Source: Herpetospermum pedunculosum
Taxonomy: Eukaryota; Streptophyta; Magnoliopsida; Cucurbitales; Cucurbitaceae
Direction: 5' to 3'
Length of the DNA stretch: 64,000 bases
Assembly (NCBI GenBank): GCA_028017165.1
Contig: CM051531.1
Span: forward strand, 1,676,501-1,740,500
Shown here one piece after another: positions 11,039 through 23,410 of this stretch. A model generated the notes under the pieces. It was not told the origin of the DNA and did not search any database. It saw nothing but the letters and a program-made list of their open reading frames with translations. Both the position numbers and the translations under genes were made by a program. Positions within the stretch are counted from its first letter, which is position 1, and each line of letters starts with the position of its first letter.

Positions 11039-12016
11039 GGATTTTTTATATTAATAATGTATTTTAAATAATTTATTATAGAAATAAGTAGTTTTCGAAA
11101 TATTTACAAAACTAGGGTACTTAAATAATGTACCATGGACACGATTTACATGAGGTGTCAATTTAAGTTGTGTACCATGGACACGAGTTACATGTGACGT
11201 GATTGATCATAACTCGTGTCCATGGTACACCCATGGTACACGAGTTACCCCTACATCGTGTACGAGTTACTCCTAAATTGTGTACCATGGACACGAGTTA
11301 CTCCTAAATTGTGTATCATGATACACGATTTAGAGTAACTCGTGTACCATAAACACGATTTACATGACGTGTCAACTTAAGTTGTGTACCATGGACACGA
11401 GTTACCCCCTAAGTCGTGTATCATGGACACGAGTTACATGTGACGTGACAAATCATAACTCGTGTCCATGGACACGAGTTACCCCTAAATTGTGTACAAT
11501 GGACACGAGTTACCCCTAAATTATGTATCATGGTACACGATTTAAGGAGTAACTCGTGTACCATGAACACGATTTACATCACGTGCCAACTTAAGTTGTG
11601 TACCATGAACACGAGTTACCCCTAAGTCGTGTATCATGGACACGAGTTACATGTGACGTGACACAAATCATAACTCGTGTCCATGGTACACGAGTTACCC
11701 TTAAATTGTGTACCATGGTACACGATTTAGTGTACCATGAACACGATTTACATGTCGTGTCAACTTAAGTTGTGTACCATGGACACGAGTTACCCCTAAG
11801 TCGTGTATCATGGACACGAGTTTCATGTGACGTGGCAGATCATAACTCGTGTCCATGGTACACGAGTTACCCCATATATCGTGTACCATGGACACGAGTT
11901 ACCCCTAACTTGTGTACCATGGACACGATACGGTACCCTAGTTTTGTAAATACTTTGAAACCTACAATATTTTTATAATAATTTATTTAAAGTACATTAT
12001 TAATATAAAAAATCCC
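11039..12016. mobile_element. Long-TIR foldback element with palindromic minisatellite core
   Basis: About 90-100-base terminal inverted repeats (11039-11125 and 11930-12015) start GGATTTTTTATATTAATAATG and end with the complement. AATAAATA flanks both sides (11031-11038, 12017-12024), giving an 8-9 bp target duplication. The core (about 11125-11930) is made of many copies of ACACGAGTTAC, ACACGATTTACATG and GTGTACCATGG words in both orientations, with self-complementary sites such as GTGTACCATGGTACAC. A larger unit repeats at about 214, 214 and 174 bases, judged from the ACGATTTACATG-plus-AAGTTGTGTACCATG marker at 11141, 11355, 11569 and 11743. No transposase is encoded. The target size fits a Mutator- or hAT-mobilised non-autonomous element. 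Confidence 0.75.
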
Positions 12017-12024
12017 AATAAATA

Positions 12025-13150
12025 GGTTATTACAATTTACAAATGTGAATGTTTTTGCACTCCAACAATTTTTGTAGTAGGTTGAAAAATCTCAAAAACT
12101 TCTCTCTAAGGATAAATATTTTTCTAACCTTTTGCTCATCCTACCATGTTGTACACAAATCTTAAAACATTACTTTATATTTCATAGCTTAGTAAGATTT
12201 TTTTTTTTTTATGGGATGACAACAGTTATTGTTTTTTTTTTAAAAGAAAAATCATTGGAAACTTGAGACGGTTATTGTTTAGAATTATTTTGCGAAACTC
12301 AAAAACTTCTATTCACAATATTTAAAAATAAATAAATCATAAGATTTGAAAACTTAGAGTCCAAATAGACACAAAGTAAACATTTTAGAACTAAAAGTGT
12401 ATTTGTCCTCTTATATTGTAATAATTACACCAACAAAATTGGTTATTATTAAGGCTAATTTACACTCTAAAACCTTGTAACATGAACAAAATAATGTGTA
12501 TGACCATAACTTTCATACACCTATATGCTTTTACTATTTTAGGATTATTTAGAACAAAGGAGGGAAAACAACAACAATAGTGGGGACACTCAATTACAAA
12601 TCATGGGGCCAATACTATAGGACATAAACAAAACTCAATTATTCTCACTTTTAATCACATACATTAAGTGTAAGAAAGAATATATTAAACAAATTTCAAG
12701 ATCACTTCAAATCTTCTTATATAAATATCATTTTTTTTTTATCAACTTGAATATAACACAATTGATTAAGTCATATATAATCTAGATCAAGAGATCAGAA
12801 GTTCGAATATTCTCACATAAAAAAATAAAATAAAAATAAAATCGATTCTTTTATGTTGCGGAACTTGATCAAATAGTAGCCCATTGAATGCCCACTCCCA
12901 AAGTGTATTTTGAAAGTAAATATGAGTGAGTATATAGAGTGCTTGTCACATTCACATAACCCAAAAAATAAAGAACAAAAAGGAATAATTTGATAGAATG
13001 AAGCAGTTTTGTTATTATACAAAATCCAATCATGATGTTGGCATTATCAAGTCCATGATGAGTCCAAAGATATCAAACTTCATATTCAAGTCTTTAACTG
13101 CAATGATTTGTCAATGTGGCCAATATGACCATGTCATTTTTTTTTCATTG
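12025..13150. other. AT-rich intergenic sequence
   Basis: No gene recognised. A group B SINE-like remnant is at 12746-12830 (AATATAACACAATTGATTAAG, then AGTTCGAATATTCTC and an A-rich tail). A short minus-strand fragment near 13150-13200 carries a B-box-like GGTTCGAATC. Confidence 0.45.
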
Positions 13151-13196
13151 AGATGGGAAGATTCGAACCACAGACCTCTTGGTCGTCAACACATAT

Positions 13197-13306
13197 GGAC
13201 CATCATGACCTATTTTTACTTATTGAGGATGAGTGCATAGATAAATCTTTTGGACCATCATGACCTATTTTTACTTATTGAGGATGTGCATAGATAAATC
13301 TTTAAA
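13197..13306 (+). repeat. 55-bp tandem duplication
   Basis: GGACCATCATGACCTATTTT starts at 13197 and again at 13252. The two 55-base units are nearly identical, differing by a two-base AG indel. There is no coding content. Confidence 0.75.
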
Positions 13307-13482
13307 TTATGACTAATTTTTATTTATGTTTATTCTCTATATTTAGGTTCAATTACTAATAAATCATTCATATTCCTTTAACATTAAAAATTAAGAAGAA
13401 AAAAAATATTAAACTCTAAACCCTAAAATTGTGAAAATATCACTAAATCACCAAGAAAACATATGAATAATAAAAAAACCGA

Positions 13483-13590
13483 GCTAAACTGAACATAGCT
13501 CAATTGACATAAGATTGTACCCTTGACTAAGAGGTCATGAGTTCAATCCCCGCATTAATTAAATATCTTTGCAAAAAAAAAAAAAAAAAA
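13483..13590 (+). mobile_element. tRNA-derived SINE, group A
   Basis: Starts CTAAACTGAACATAGCTCAA (A box within), has the B-box-like TGAGTTCAATCCCCGC, a short ATTAATTAAAT spacer, CTTTGC and a poly(A) tail. Total length is about 100 bases. A-rich direct repeats flank it (AAAAAAACC), so the target duplication is uncertain. Confidence 0.75.
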
Positions 13591-14118
13591 CAAAAAAAAC
13601 CACCAAACCCTAAATCTTAAAATTGACACAAATTGTGAGAATATCCTAAATCATAAAATAAAAAAAATAAAAAAACATAATGGTAAGAAAATATATATCA
13701 AATCTAAAAGTGAAAATTTTCAAATATTTGAACATGGGTGAAAATACTATATAAAAAAACTCATTGGGCATAAATATCTACTCATTTCATAAATGAAAAA
13801 TATAAATTTTGTTAACTAAATTACAAGAAATTGAGAAAATAACTAAAAATTTAGTTTGTGCTCTAAGATTAAAACAAAATAGTTGAAAATCAAAGACATA
13901 AATGATATAAAGTCCAAAATAAAATTTAAATCAAACTTTCAAATGAGCAAAAATGTAGACAGAAGCTGACTAGATAAGTTGGTTACATTTGCTCTCATTT
14001 CTCCAAATGCTCACCAAAATTCAAATCTTCCTTGAGCTTTGCATATAAAACTTCAAATTTAAGGGAATGATCTTAAATCAAATAATAATAATAATAATAA
14101 ATTAAAAAAAAAAACCCG
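13591..14118. other. AT-rich spacer between SINE copies
   Basis: No gene recognised. It contains an ATA/AAT microsatellite near 14083-14100. Confidence 0.4.
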
Positions 14119-14211
14119 CCAAACCGAACATAGCTCAATTGACATAAGGTTGAGTCCGTGACTAAGATGTCATGGATTCAATTCTCGCATTAATTAAAAA
14201 ACTAAAAAAAA
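14119..14211 (+). mobile_element. tRNA-derived SINE, group A
   Basis: CCAAACCGAACATAGCTCAA at the start, then GGATTCAATTCTCGC in the B-box position and the ATTAATTAAAA spacer. The flanks share TAAAAAAAACCC-like words, consistent with a target duplication merged with the tail. It lies just downstream of the synaptotagmin gene. Confidence 0.7.
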
Positions 14212-14429
14212 CCCATAATATATAAAATGAAAGCAAACAAGAGAACTCTGCATGATATTATTCAATCTTTGTTTGGATCAAATACAAATAAACCATAACA
14301 TATCAACATTTCATTAAACAAGAATCCCTAGTTTAATTTTACCCTACAAGGAGAAGAGAAAAGGTTTTCCAAAAAAAGAAAGAAAGAAAAATACAAGGGG
14401 AGGAAAAGAAAAGAAGAATGGCTACTGGC

Positions 14430-17400
14430 CTATGATGAAGTTCTCCATTGTAGCTCGATTTGGATCCGACCGTTCTTCGAGTCGATGAGATGATACTTCG
14501 CATTAATCCTCTTGTTTGAGACAACATCAGCTAAGTTTATGTCCACATAGCCCAAAGGTTCCTGATCATAACAGGTTTGAAATTTCAGAATATAATAAGC
14601 ATAGCTCAATTGACATAAGGTTGTGCTCGTGACTAAAAGGTCATAGGTTCAATCCTCGCTTTAATTAAAATACCGTTGCAAAAAAAAAAAAACTTGTGTG
14701 TGCATATATATATACCTTGGGGTGAAGCAAGCCTATCCTTGAAGAGGCACTGAGTACTTCCACATGAATCCGATCGTTGACAGGCGGCTCCTCCAGCATA
14801 AACTGAAACTCCTCGTCCCATCTTGGATCCCGGTTCTTCTTAACATGCTGCATTCATGTCAAATGGAGTTGAAAATTAATAAACCCGAAGGATATAAGCC
14901 GTGATCGCGAGAATTCATTTTCGCACATTATACAAGCATATCTTTTTTTTTTTCTTTTTTTTTTTATAAGAGACAGAGAACAAAACAGCTCTATTTTTTA
15001 CCCAGTTTGCATAAAAAATCAAAAGGAAAGCTACGATCGCAATTCTTTATCATCAAGCACATAATTAGTCAGACAACTAAACTGTTTAAAGGATAAAAGA
15101 AAGTCGACGACGCATAAGGAGGTTTGCAGGCAGGCAACGTTACCTTGGTTCTTTTCTCCTCGCCTCTGAAAAGTAACCGGACATAGGGGTTTGTATGATG
15201 TTTCCCTTCCACATCTTCAGCTTGATGGATCATGACAACGAGCAAGCCTCCCCCATCGGGCGTTCCATCAGGAGCCTTTTGTACTGCATCTTCCTCATCA
15301 ACATCTTTTGGAGCTTCATTGTCCTTGAAAGGTTTGTACAACAATTCCACAACAAGCTGCCCTCTCAACTTCTCGTTTTGCGTATCATTAAGATCCATAT
15401 TTTTCAATACGTCGAGAGTAAATTCCTTGGACTCGTCAGGTGTAAGTTCTTTCAATGGAACAACGTTCATTCCCATCTTATCGTGCTTCCCAACCTAAAG
15501 GAAAAGGAAACACGTTGAGAACACGAGACAATCGCATAGAGTTTATCTTACAAACAAGATAACATCTGTAAGGAGGAGCACCAATGGATTACTATCGATT
15601 TACCAAGCTTCTAAAGGTCTCTTGATGAGATGATCAAACCTAAACTATTTAACAAAAATACCTGCTCCCAATCGTAAAGAATCAGTTCCAAAGCTTGAGA
15701 CTCGGGATCTTTCACGACGAAAGTAAAATCCTCATTCCATACTGGATTCAGATTAGTGTGTTTCACAGTTGTTTTCTTAGAAGGAAGCTTGTCTTCAGTC
15801 AGCTTCAGTTTTAAATATGGATCAGATGCCCCAAATAGATCTTTCTTTTTTAGCTTCAATGCTTTCACAACCTTCACATGAAGGATGCCAACAGGTTTCT
15901 TCATGGCTCTGACAAAGATCAAACAAATCAATAAACGAAATGCTTCAACTTAATCATAATACAAAACATAACGACCAGAACTTACTTCGCAGGATCCATT
16001 ATCGGTACTTCGAGGGCCTTAGGCCATAGGTACATATTGGCAACTTGGTCTTTTATAAGTTCCTGCCACGATGGGGAAAAAAAATCATTTGTTTGTTATC
16101 TACGAATCAGATTAGTTGTTTATGATGCCTGTAAATAAAACAAGCCACAAAATAACGCATACCTGAACAAACCTATACAGCCCTGGGATGGACATCGCAT
16201 CTGCACCGAGCAATTTCAGTCCAAAATCAACATGAGGCTGCAGAATCAGACACATAATAGAAGAGAAATAAATAGATGAACAACAATTTAAAGGGCATGA
16301 ATGTGAGCATAAGTAATCCATCTAATGACAATTTTGTCTTCTTCTTTGTGATGCATAATTTACAAAAGGAATATACAAATTATCCGGTTACTGCACCTTC
16401 TCCATGAGAGAAACAAATATTTTGGCAAAGCAAGGAAACGTTGGGACCAAGGGCTTCAGGGTTATACGAGGAATAGCAAATACTTGCAAATCAACCACCT
16501 GAAAGTCGAGTCATAGTTAATACACATTCACAATATAAGTCATTTGTGCATATAGTCGATTTTTAACTTAACAAGCACGACCTGAACTGTCGCTTTCAAT
16601 CCAAATGCTTTCACTGAAACAGTAACATTCGGATTTCCCGCCCACTTCATACATGGTTCCATGATCAGCTCTTTATCATCAGTCATATAAACTTTCATTC
16701 CTGGTTTGTAAATTCATCAGAGAGAGATCCATCAACTAGTTCCCAAAAATGGAGAAATATAATTATAACAAAAAACTGGAGTAATGAAGTGAATAACAAT
16801 ATACTACTATCTCAGGAACAAACATTTGATACGAACAGGTAATATCAAAGTCATAGCCAGGTGCTATGTAAAGTATAGATCAATCACTCGACATTACACT
16901 CAAAGAGGGAACGAGAGAGAGACGGAGTTTACCTTGAAAAGTGGGTGGTAAGGAGCCCAATGTAAGTGTGTCAAACTCAACGGCCTCGATTTTGTATTTT
17001 GGAATTTGTTCTGCAATAATAGGCTTTGCTATATTTTTCACTGTCTTGCAAATGGCCTAGGAAAGGTAGAAAGAAAAAAAATGGTATCAAAGAACGATCG
17101 CCCAAACGGCTCTGGTAAATAGTATCGATTGTCAATTTCGATGCACAAACCTTGTCCAAGTAAGGCCACATATTTTCAATAAATTTGTTGAGCCAGTCAA
17201 CCTACAGGAAAGAAAGAAAAAAAGGTACAGAGGAAATTGTTACTAAACATAAACAATGAATCCACATGCATTCATATTCTAACAACAAGAAACGAAATAG
17301 TGACATACACGATCGTAATCGGGATTTTTCACCCACAGAGGTATTTCTGGCATCATCCGCAACAATGAGTTAGAATCTTGCTCAACCAACGGGCGAACAA

Positions 17401-18382
17401 TAGGATCCTGAAACAATAACAACCAAAAGAATGAGGACAACACAATCATGCTATGACTTTCGATAGTGATACCAAATCAATGAGTCAATAAATTCTAGTT
17501 TACTTCACCCGCTAAATTGAGAGCAATGTGTATGAAGTTTAACAATCACTTCCAAATAAATGTATGAGACTAGCTTGAATTCAGTTTATATGTCAACACA
17601 AGTCAACATAAGACAATTGCCAACAGAGAGAGAGAAGAACCCGAATCGTCAACACTCTTGATGCACAACGGAAACGAAATAAATCTCCCAACAATTAGTC
17701 TACCGACTGCATTCATAAATAAGGTCATATCCTAATTCAGATCAGAGCATCTACTATATCTACTATGTCTCCATTTACCTATGAAAAGGAAACTTAATTG
17801 GTAGCAATTCACAGAGTCAAATACTGTAAATATCTATCTCAATCATTATCTTTCCTCTTCTTCCTCTTTCTTTCCTGATTGTCACTAACAGTCCTCCAAG
17901 TTAAAGCAGTACAAGTAACAAGAGAAGGGGGGAAAAGGGGTTGACGACATCTAAATGAAACCTAGGAGACATCCTAAAAAACAACGAAAATAGGGGGACA
18001 CACCAGTACTTAGGTCTATCCTGTCTTCAACAGTACGATCAAGTAAAAACCCCAACTCATCAAATTGACAACAGATAAATTAAGGGAACTCAAGTCAAGT
18101 CACTAACAGGAACAATCCCCAACGAACTGGGAATTACTCGCAACATTTTCAGAAAACAGTAAAAAATTTGAATGCAATTAGAGCAAGATTTCTACACAGA
18201 GCACAGAGTGAGAGTGAGGATCCGTATAAGCACAAACAGAAAGAAGAAAAAGTGGAAAGAGAGAAACAAACCTTGACATCTGATGGCTGAAAATAGATGA
18301 ACATGTAATATCCAGCCACAAGCCCAATCGAGGTTCCCAAGCCAAAGCCAAAGAAACCCAGTATACTACTAAACAACCCCAT
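14430..18382 (-). CDS. SYT2: Synaptotagmin (plant SYT2/SYT1-type, SMP and two C2 domains)
   Basis: Membrane-anchored lipid-transfer/tether protein of ER-plasma membrane contact sites or Golgi traffic. Twelve exons in transcript order: 18382-18272, 17407-17309, 17201-17151, 17056-16933, 16700-16582, 16498-16397, 16237-16163, 16062-15986, 15908-15662, 15494-15144, 14847-14716, 14561-14430. Phases close to 539 residues, near the family's usual 540. An N-terminal hydrophobic anchor (about 3-31) is followed by an SMP domain (about 70-250, with PEIPLWVKNPDYDRVDWLN and GLKLLGAD). C2A (about 265-380) has KKKDLFGASDPYLKLKL and YDWEQVGKHDKMG. C2B (about 420-535) has AEDVEGKHHTNPYVRL, with Asn where a calcium-binding Asp is often found, and ends QIELQWRTSS. 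FIYFQPSDV, GLKLLGAD and GKHDKMG favour SYT2 over SYT1, as recalled. The MGLFSS start is preferred over an ORF extension because it begins the membrane anchor. The last intron (154 bp) contains a SINE. Confidence 0.95.
14597..14692 (+). mobile_element. Group A SINE inside the last synaptotagmin intron
   Basis: AAGCATAGCTCAATTGAC start, AGGTTCAATCCTCGC B box, the TTAATTAAAATACCGTTGC spacer and an A12 tail. It lies antisense to the gene and makes up 96 of the 154 bases of intron 11 (14562-14715), only 22 bases from the donor site. Confidence 0.8.
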
Positions 18383-18740
18383 CTGAAATCCGGTCACGAA
18401 CAGACCCAAATCCTCCAAAATCAAAAGAAATCAAAGAGGGAAAGAGCAAAATCGAAAGAAAGAAAGAAAAAGAAACAACCCCTTTTCAAAAACAAGTCCT
18501 CTTCGTCTTCTCCATTACACCCGCAGAGAAAACAGAATCCCCCACAAACCCAAAAGAAGAATTGACGATCTGTTGAAGTTAAGAACAAAAGGGAAACGGA
18601 AGGAAAACGAAATGAAAATGAAAACGAAGCAAAGGATAAGATTGCTGTAGGGGAAATGGAGAATCAGGAGAGTAATAAAGGAGCATTTATTCGAGTGATG
18701 GAAGAATCAGAGCATTTTTTTTCAATTACAACTACAACCA
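18383..18740 (-). other. Presumed 5' UTR and promoter of the synaptotagmin gene
   Basis: Purine-rich on the plus strand (pyrimidine-rich on the transcript strand), as common in plant leaders. No clear TATA box was picked out, so the transcription start is not placed. Confidence 0.35.
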
Positions 18741-19897
18741 CCATTGGGAAATGACATTGGATCGAAGAAAATGGGTTTGAGACACGGAAGAAGCGCGTGG
18801 GAGTGTCGGTAATGGAGTCAAAGAGAAAGAGAAAGCAAAGAAATTAAAATATCTGCTTTTTTTGGGTTTTTGTAACTGCTGAAGACGGAAGCGATTCTCC
18901 CGTTTCTTTCTGTTACTGCTTCTGCTCGCTCCAGTGTTAATGATATTCATGATTTTTCTTTTTTTTTGTGGGAAATGAAAGTAAATGTTCTTATTTGGTA
19001 ACTTCCATTTGACTCCCAAACAAAGCAAAAATCCTTTCTTTCTTGTTTAGTTGTGTTTTGTCTTATGTTTTGTAACTTCTATTTGTCTCCCAAGAAAAGT
19101 GTTATGTTTTAAATTTACGAGAATGGTTAACCTAAATATAACTCAATTGATTAAAGTATATGTCTGAGTATTGTTAGACTAAAAAAATAATTGAGAGTTA
19201 TGTTCGAGTTGTCATCTACAATATATAAACCTTTGGGATAGTAATTTGTAGGTCATAACAATGTTTGGATTCATACTATTTTTACATAATGATTTTGTAA
19301 GGGGTGGAGATTAAGATTCAATCTTATGACCTATTGAATCGGTTATAAATACTTCAACTGTTTGACTTATGTTCAAGTTGTTATTTTCCTAATTTTTTTC
19401 TTTCAAATTATTATGATTCAAGAAATGGGTTGTGATTCGAAGATGTTTACTAATATGTTGACTAGAACTATGTTTTTCTTCTTCTTCTTCAAAATGTGGA
19501 GTGGATATTAAAACTTCTGACTTTATGGTCGATGATATGTCTTACTTAGCCAATCGAACTATAACGAGTTATGTTCAAGTTGGTATTACATTTGTTTTTA
19601 TTTTTTAATAAAATTTTGATGTTTTTGTTATAATAAATTAAATGAGATAAATATTAAATTAGTTTATTATACCCACATTAAAAGTAGAGAAAAATAGTTC
19701 TCATGAGCACAACTTAATTTAATTGACACGTATTATTTCCTTTCAAGGTCGAAATTCAAATCTTCATATCTCATGTTTATATTTATTGTACTAAAAAAAA
19801 TAGAAAAAAATATAAGAAACACAAAGTAGATACAAATAGTATTAAAAAAGGAAACGATAATTATTTGTCTATTTTATTTTATGAATATTGTATGGAA

Positions 19898-19941
<44 letters not shown>

Positions 19942-20091
19942 TTATTGAGAACATGGTTCATAAATATTCTTATAAAGAATTTGTTGGAGTCGCCACATTG
20001 TGAGGTCACAAGCATGATGTCATGTTATCGACCCCCCGATCCCTACAAATTTTCTACGAACCAACGTCGACCGTCTTCGGAGAGAAAAAAA
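18741..20091. other. Intergenic AT-rich sequence
   Basis: No gene recognised. A diverged group B SINE-like piece lies near 19127-19215 (AATATAACTCAATTGATTAAAG followed by TATGTTCGAGTTG). A TA dinucleotide run of about 35 bases is at 19903-19937. Confidence 0.45.
19903..19937. repeat. (TA)n microsatellite
   Basis: About 17 TA units, likely length-variable. Confidence 0.9.
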
Positions 20092-20163
20092 AGGTTCCAC
20101 CGAGACTTGAACTCGGGTTACTGGATTCAGAGTCCAATGTCCTAACCACTAGACCATGGAACC
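20092..20163 (-). tRNA. tRNA-Gln (anticodon CTG)
   Basis: The minus strand folds as a complete 72-base tRNA without an intron. The acceptor arms GGTTCCA and TGGAACC pair fully and the discriminator is T. There is a D arm with GTCTAGTGGTTAGGAC, an anticodon stem TTGGA/TCCAG (with one non-canonical pair) with loop CTCTGAA (anticodon CTG), and a T arm with CGAGTTCAAGTCTCG. Internal A and B boxes are intact. It reads CAG codons in cytosolic translation. Confidence 0.93.
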
Positions 20164-20511
20164 ATTTACTAAAGTGTGCAACAAATAATTCATGTATTAT
20201 TTAATGATTGTTTAATTATTTTTTTTCTTTTAAATCAATTATGTGTAAGAGTGAGAATTCAAACTCCGACTTTTTTTTTCATCTAACCTTTTTATATTGA
20301 AAAAAAATAGAAAACAAAACTTTGACATTTTTGTCAAGATTATAATATCTTAATACTCAAGTTGACGGTTTAATTAATATATTTGAACAAATGAACATAC
20401 TCAAATGTTATATGAAACTCAACTCTTTCATTTGGAAAATTTTGCTTTCACCCATCATCCAAATTCATTTATTTCTAGTGATATATGTTCAAATAGCATG
20501 CTCACAAAGTC
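20164..20511. other. AT-rich spacer
   Basis: Nothing recognisable except T-rich runs after the tRNA-Gln gene. Confidence 0.35.
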
Positions 20512-20524
20512 ACATGTCTAATCT

Positions 20525-20618
20525 ACCAAACTGAGCATAGCTCAATTGACATAGGGTTGTACCCTTAACTAAAAGGTTAGGGGTTCAATCCCACATTAAT
20601 TAAATACATTTAAAAAAA
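20525..20618 (+). mobile_element. Group A SINE with 13-bp target duplication
   Basis: ACATGTCTAATCT flanks the element exactly (20512-20524 and 20619-20631). The body starts ACCAAACTGAGCATAGCTCA, has the B-box-like GGGGTTCAATCCCAC, the TTAATTAAATACATT spacer and a short A tail. This copy defines the family's ends clearly. Confidence 0.88.
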
Positions 20619-20631
20619 ACATGTCTAATCT

Positions 20632-21049
20632 TTTTAATAAAAAAAATGTCACATGCCTAATCAATCATATTAATAATAAAAAAAACATTATTATTTAACA
20701 ATATATCAACAAGACATATTTTTCCTATGAAATACTTTAATTAAGAAACCTTAGGACAAAATTAATTAAAAGATTAAGACTAAAATCATGAATTACTTAG
20801 AAAGAATAGCGTAGTATGTAGTATATATATATTTAATGTGGGGGTGAGATAATCAAATCTAATCCGTTGAATATTAATTTTTTTTAATTTTTATAATAAT
20901 TGGGGAAAAAGTTTAACTTGAGATCTTTTCCTTATCATTTATGCATTATGTCGATTAAATTATGTTCTTGTTGACAAACATTAATTCATAATTTATATGG
21001 ATCTTACTAATGTTGCATTTAGCATATGAAGAAAAATCTTAATAAATCA

Positions 21050-21111
<62 letters not shown>

Positions 21112-22000
21112 GTCCCACACTCAAACACTGGTTAACACGTGGACGATATTTAATACATTTTGACAATTACGAAGGGATGATATTATTTCTTTTAAAAAAA
21201 CGAAAACGAAAAAAAAGGATGATATTATTTTAAATAATAAAAAATATCTTAATTTTTCTTTTAATATTTGATAAAAGTATGGGTGATTTATGGTTCATAT
21301 TGATCATAGGCGCTGACGACACGTGGCATGTGGGCGTTACAAAACAACTTACAATTTTGTCCGAATCTTCAATTATAATTTTATAATCTTCTTGCCGACA
21401 ATTAGAATTGACTAGATCCATAATTTCTGATTATAATTTATAAATAATGCTTATTTTTCCAACCCCACAGTTATTAATGAAAATGATGTTTTTTCCTTTT
21501 ACTTTTTCTATTTAAATTAGGTTAAATATCTAATATTATTTATGTCACTTTTTTTAACTTTCAAAAGTTATAACTTTTTGTTTTATTGTATTTACTTCCT
21601 TTTTCACAAATGAATCTTTCTAAATTTCTAAAATAATTCATGATTTTACTTTAAATTATTTTATTTACCAAATCGTAATTACTTCATTTTTTTAATATAA
21701 CTAGTTGGATATATTTTACTCATACATTTATTTTTAAGAAGAAATTCATTTTTTATTACACGATTATAATAACTTAGAAAATGAACGAAAAACATTTTGT
21801 TCGTGAGAGCTTTTAAAATGATTAAAATATTTTATCGAGTTTAAAATAAATCAATTGTAGTTATATAAAAATTACATCTAAAAATATAAAATCAAATATT
21901 GAAATAATTAGGGATTATTTCTTAAAACCAATTGGCGATAAGAAGTAGTTCAAGTATGTTATATTGTTATATTGTGAGTGAAGTCTTTCTGATGTGGAAT
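20632..22000. other. AT-rich intergenic sequence
   Basis: No gene recognised. It contains a long TA microsatellite at 21055-21113 and otherwise unstructured AT-rich DNA. Confidence 0.45.
21055..21113. repeat. (TA)n microsatellite
   Basis: About 28 TA units with one phase slip near 21104. Confidence 0.9.
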
Positions 22001-22262
22001 CTTCAACATGCGTCTCAAGCCGAATACTCGTTTGAACTTCGTGGACTTTGATACCATTTTGAACAACATGCAGAAAGGGAACCGAATACCCGTGTCGTGC
22101 CTCTTAAGATGGTGCCTCTTTGGGGTCAGATCTCATTTTTTGACCGAATATCCGTTTGGGCTTCGTCATTTTAAACAACATGCAGAGAGGAGAATTCGAA
22201 CTTGAGACGTTTTGCTCATAGTTCATACTTTATACCGGTTGAGCTATGTGGGATCCTCAACA
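22000..22262 (-). repeat. Duplicated 60-100 bp segment ending in a group B SINE-like remnant
   Basis: Words such as CGAATAC/TCCGTTTG, the GGCTTCGT/GAACTTCGT pair and AACAACATGCAGA occur twice (22018-22082 and 22142-22190). On the minus strand, 22262-22175 reads as a tRNA-derived remnant: CATAGCTCAACCGGTATAA followed by AGTTCGAATTCTCC. Confidence 0.45.
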
Positions 22263-22950
22263 TGTTTTACCACAACCAATAACTACATTAAAATATATAT
22301 ATAATTCTAAATAAATCAAATTATCATTTTTTTTTCAATGATTATTTTTTTCTCTTTTAAAAATTGAGTTGAAAGAAAAGGATAGAATTTGAAAGAAACT
22401 TTGAAGGGAGGTAACTATTATTTGAATTTGATTAAAAAAACTATTATTTGAATAAGCAGTTGATTGGATTGAGTTTAAAGAGAAAACATATAATTTTGGG
22501 CCTTAAATTAAGATATGGAAAAAGAAAAAGACAATTAACATGATCCCTTCTGGATAACAAGGAATTGAATTAATTGAATTGTGGGACATAGGGAGAAAAA
22601 AATAAAATAAAATAAAAAGAAGAATAGAAATAGAAATAGAAATAGAGACAAATTGATTTTGGATTTAGAGAATGAAAATGATTTAAGAAAAAGTAAATGA
22701 AAAGCAGTGCCCATTCCCTCTTCTTATTCTTTCCTCACTCTCATGTGCCATGCGTGAATGAAAGAGGGGTCTCCATCATCTTCGACCACTATGAGTTGGA
22801 ACAACACCATGTCAAGTAGGGGGTGGCCAAGATTAAACCGAAAATCGATCCGACCGATCGAAATCGATACTATGGATATTACTTTTATTTATTCACGTTA
22901 GTATCTTTTAAAAAATAATGTAGGATGGACTAAGATCATTTTTATAAAAT
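22263..22950. other. AT-rich intergenic sequence
   Basis: No gene recognised. Purine-rich tracts occur around 22585-22660 (repeated AAATAG units). Confidence 0.4.
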
Positions 22951-23410
22951 ACGGATAGGAGTGAATTTTATCTTGCACCCTAGGTCCCCAGCTATCTATC
23001 CGGTCTTACCTCTGAAATGAGAGGCTTATTGAGTCGGCGTTGTTGAGCCACTCTCACCCATTCATAGTTAGCTCGGATTAAGGTCAAGTTATCTAGGTCA
23101 TCGTTTTGAAATATTCAGTCTTTAAAATAGTAAACACAGCGTTATAAAAGCAAGAGTGACTTATTTCGCGGTCCGGTCTAATGCAAACTATTTACATAGG
23201 ACGCCCCCATTCACATGTACTCTCCACATGAACGATTCAGGATCACATCGTTTGTACTAAATACAAAATGGGTCGCATCCAATAGTGTCCCCAGGATAAG
23301 ATATACCGTCTTATTCGTATACTATAGACCGTTTTGGTTATTTACTTGAACTTGATCCACTTTTATGTCTCCACATAAAGTTCAAGTACTCATGTTATAG
23401 TCATGGATCC
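22950..23410. repeat. Retrotransposon-related dispersed repeat, non-coding
   Basis: GC content rises relative to the flanks. The stretch has no ORF and carries words such as CGGTCCGGTCTAATGC, ACATGAACGATTCAGG and GTCCCCAGGATAAG. I believe this repeat is common in cucurbit genomes, but that is from memory and no class can be assigned from the sequence alone. Confidence 0.4.
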
